A DNA stretch of 62,000 bases from Cryptomeria japonica (lineage: Eukaryota; Streptophyta; Pinopsida; Cupressales; Cupressaceae). Positions 61,763 to 62,000 of this stretch are shown piece after piece. The first letter of the stretch is position 1. Every line of letters begins with the position of its first letter. A model generated the notes under the pieces. That model did not search any database, was not told where the DNA came from, and saw nothing but the letters and a program-made list of their open reading frames with translations. The position numbers and the translations under genes were made by a program. The stretch is from assembly GCF_030272615.1 (NCBI RefSeq), contig NC_081412.1, positions 480,119,157 to 480,181,156 of the forward strand, given 5' to 3'.

Positions 61763-61990
61763 GGCGCTATTGAACGCGTTTTAGCGCTATTGAAAAATTT
61801 CTTTTAGTGCTATTGACCCTAAAGTAGCGCTATTGAAAGTTTTTCAGCGCTATTGACAACATTCCAGCGCTATTGTATCAGTTTCAGCGCTATTGACGCA
61901 CTTCTAGCGCTTTTGTCTTCTCGGGATTTTCTTTTCTTTAAGCGCTACTGTTTAAATTAGCGCTTTTGCTCACGCAGACTAGCGCTATTG
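61763..61990 (+). repeat. Array of eleven AGCGCTATTG decamers in element D leader
   Basis: The decamer occurs at 61763 (GG variant), 61783, 61806 (AGTGC variant), 61826, 61846, 61866, 61886, 61906 (TTTTG variant), 61941 (CTACTG variant), 61959 (TTTTG variant) and 61981. Eight copies (61763-61906) are spaced 20, 23, 20, 20, 20, 20 and 20 bp. Spacers are unrelated to each other. The window ends 10 bp after the last copy, so the array may continue. Confidence 0.95.
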
Positions 61991-62000
61991 TATTAATCAG

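Noticed and set aside
61763-61990. CRISPR-like array of repeats and unrelated spacers
   Set aside because: The layout (constant repeats, unique spacers, fixed period) is superficially similar, but repeats are 10 bp and spacers 10 bp, the context is a plant retrotransposon leader and there are no cas genes.

Overview
The window looks like nuclear DNA of a large-genome, repeat-rich land plant. The low gene density, long AT-rich stretches, old nested LTR retrotransposons and primer-binding sites for plant tRNA-Trp, tRNA-Arg and tRNA-iMet suggest a gymnosperm such as a conifer. That placement is inference; no sequence comparison could be run. I see no intact cellular gene. Nearly everything recognisable is a transposable element, a fragment of one, or a decayed reading frame.

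Left part (1-8.27 kb): anonymous AT-rich DNA with a 58-codon minus-strand frame, a triplicated ~1.4 kb tandem repeat (1.8-6.0 kb) and a twice-copied relic of a Ty1/copia RNase H region (minus strand). From 8.27 to about 14.64 kb lies element A, a non-autonomous LTR element on the minus strand: 3' LTR, polypurine tract, decayed repeat-containing protein, minisatellite leader, degenerate PBS and 5' LTR stub.

Middle part: 15.86-19.88 kb is a nested stack. An LTR of the A type (plus strand) is split by the 3' end of a copia-like element, whose own 3' LTR is split by a solo LTR with a perfect 5-bp target-site duplication (GTAAC). Next come a minus-strand fragment resembling the DRM-type DNA methyltransferase, a CACTA-type terminus at 21.32 kb, and the LTR/PBS junction of a minus-strand iMet-primed element with a very long AT-rich flank up to ~28.3 kb. 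Element C (29.0-34.3 kb, minus) is a dead Ty3 chromovirus with gag, protease, reverse transcriptase, RNase H, integrase and chromodomain. Element B (34.44-42.45 kb, plus) sits in or beside its leader. B is a better-preserved relative of A: tRNA-Trp PBS, a long protein of ~40-residue repeats, a retropepsin-like domain and a G-patch, but no reverse transcriptase or integrase.

Right part: a decayed unknown frame (43.5-44.1 kb), a ~265-bp tandem array (45.3-46.5 kb), a ~1,270-codon decayed gene of unknown function (46.9-50.7 kb), a hAT-like transposase pseudogene (51.8-54.4 kb, minus), a cluster of the 5-mer TGAAC/GTTCA, and another decayed unknown frame (55.2-56.7 kb). Element E (56.9-60.25 kb) is a Tat-type Ty3 derivative with gag, protease and archaeal-type RNase H but no reverse transcriptase. 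It is interrupted by element D, whose 5' LTR (60.25-61.66 kb), 40-nt tRNA-Trp PBS and leader run to the window edge.

The most unusual signal is in D's leader: eleven copies of the decamer AGCGCTATTG, most on an exact 20-bp period with unrelated 10-bp spacers. A, B, D and the solo LTR look like one lineage: similar LTR starts, and, where the junction is visible (A, B and D), the same tRNA-Trp primer site. A and B share internal coding and PPT motifs. A and B have no polymerase genes and presumably depended on enzymes from another element; D's coding region lies outside the window.
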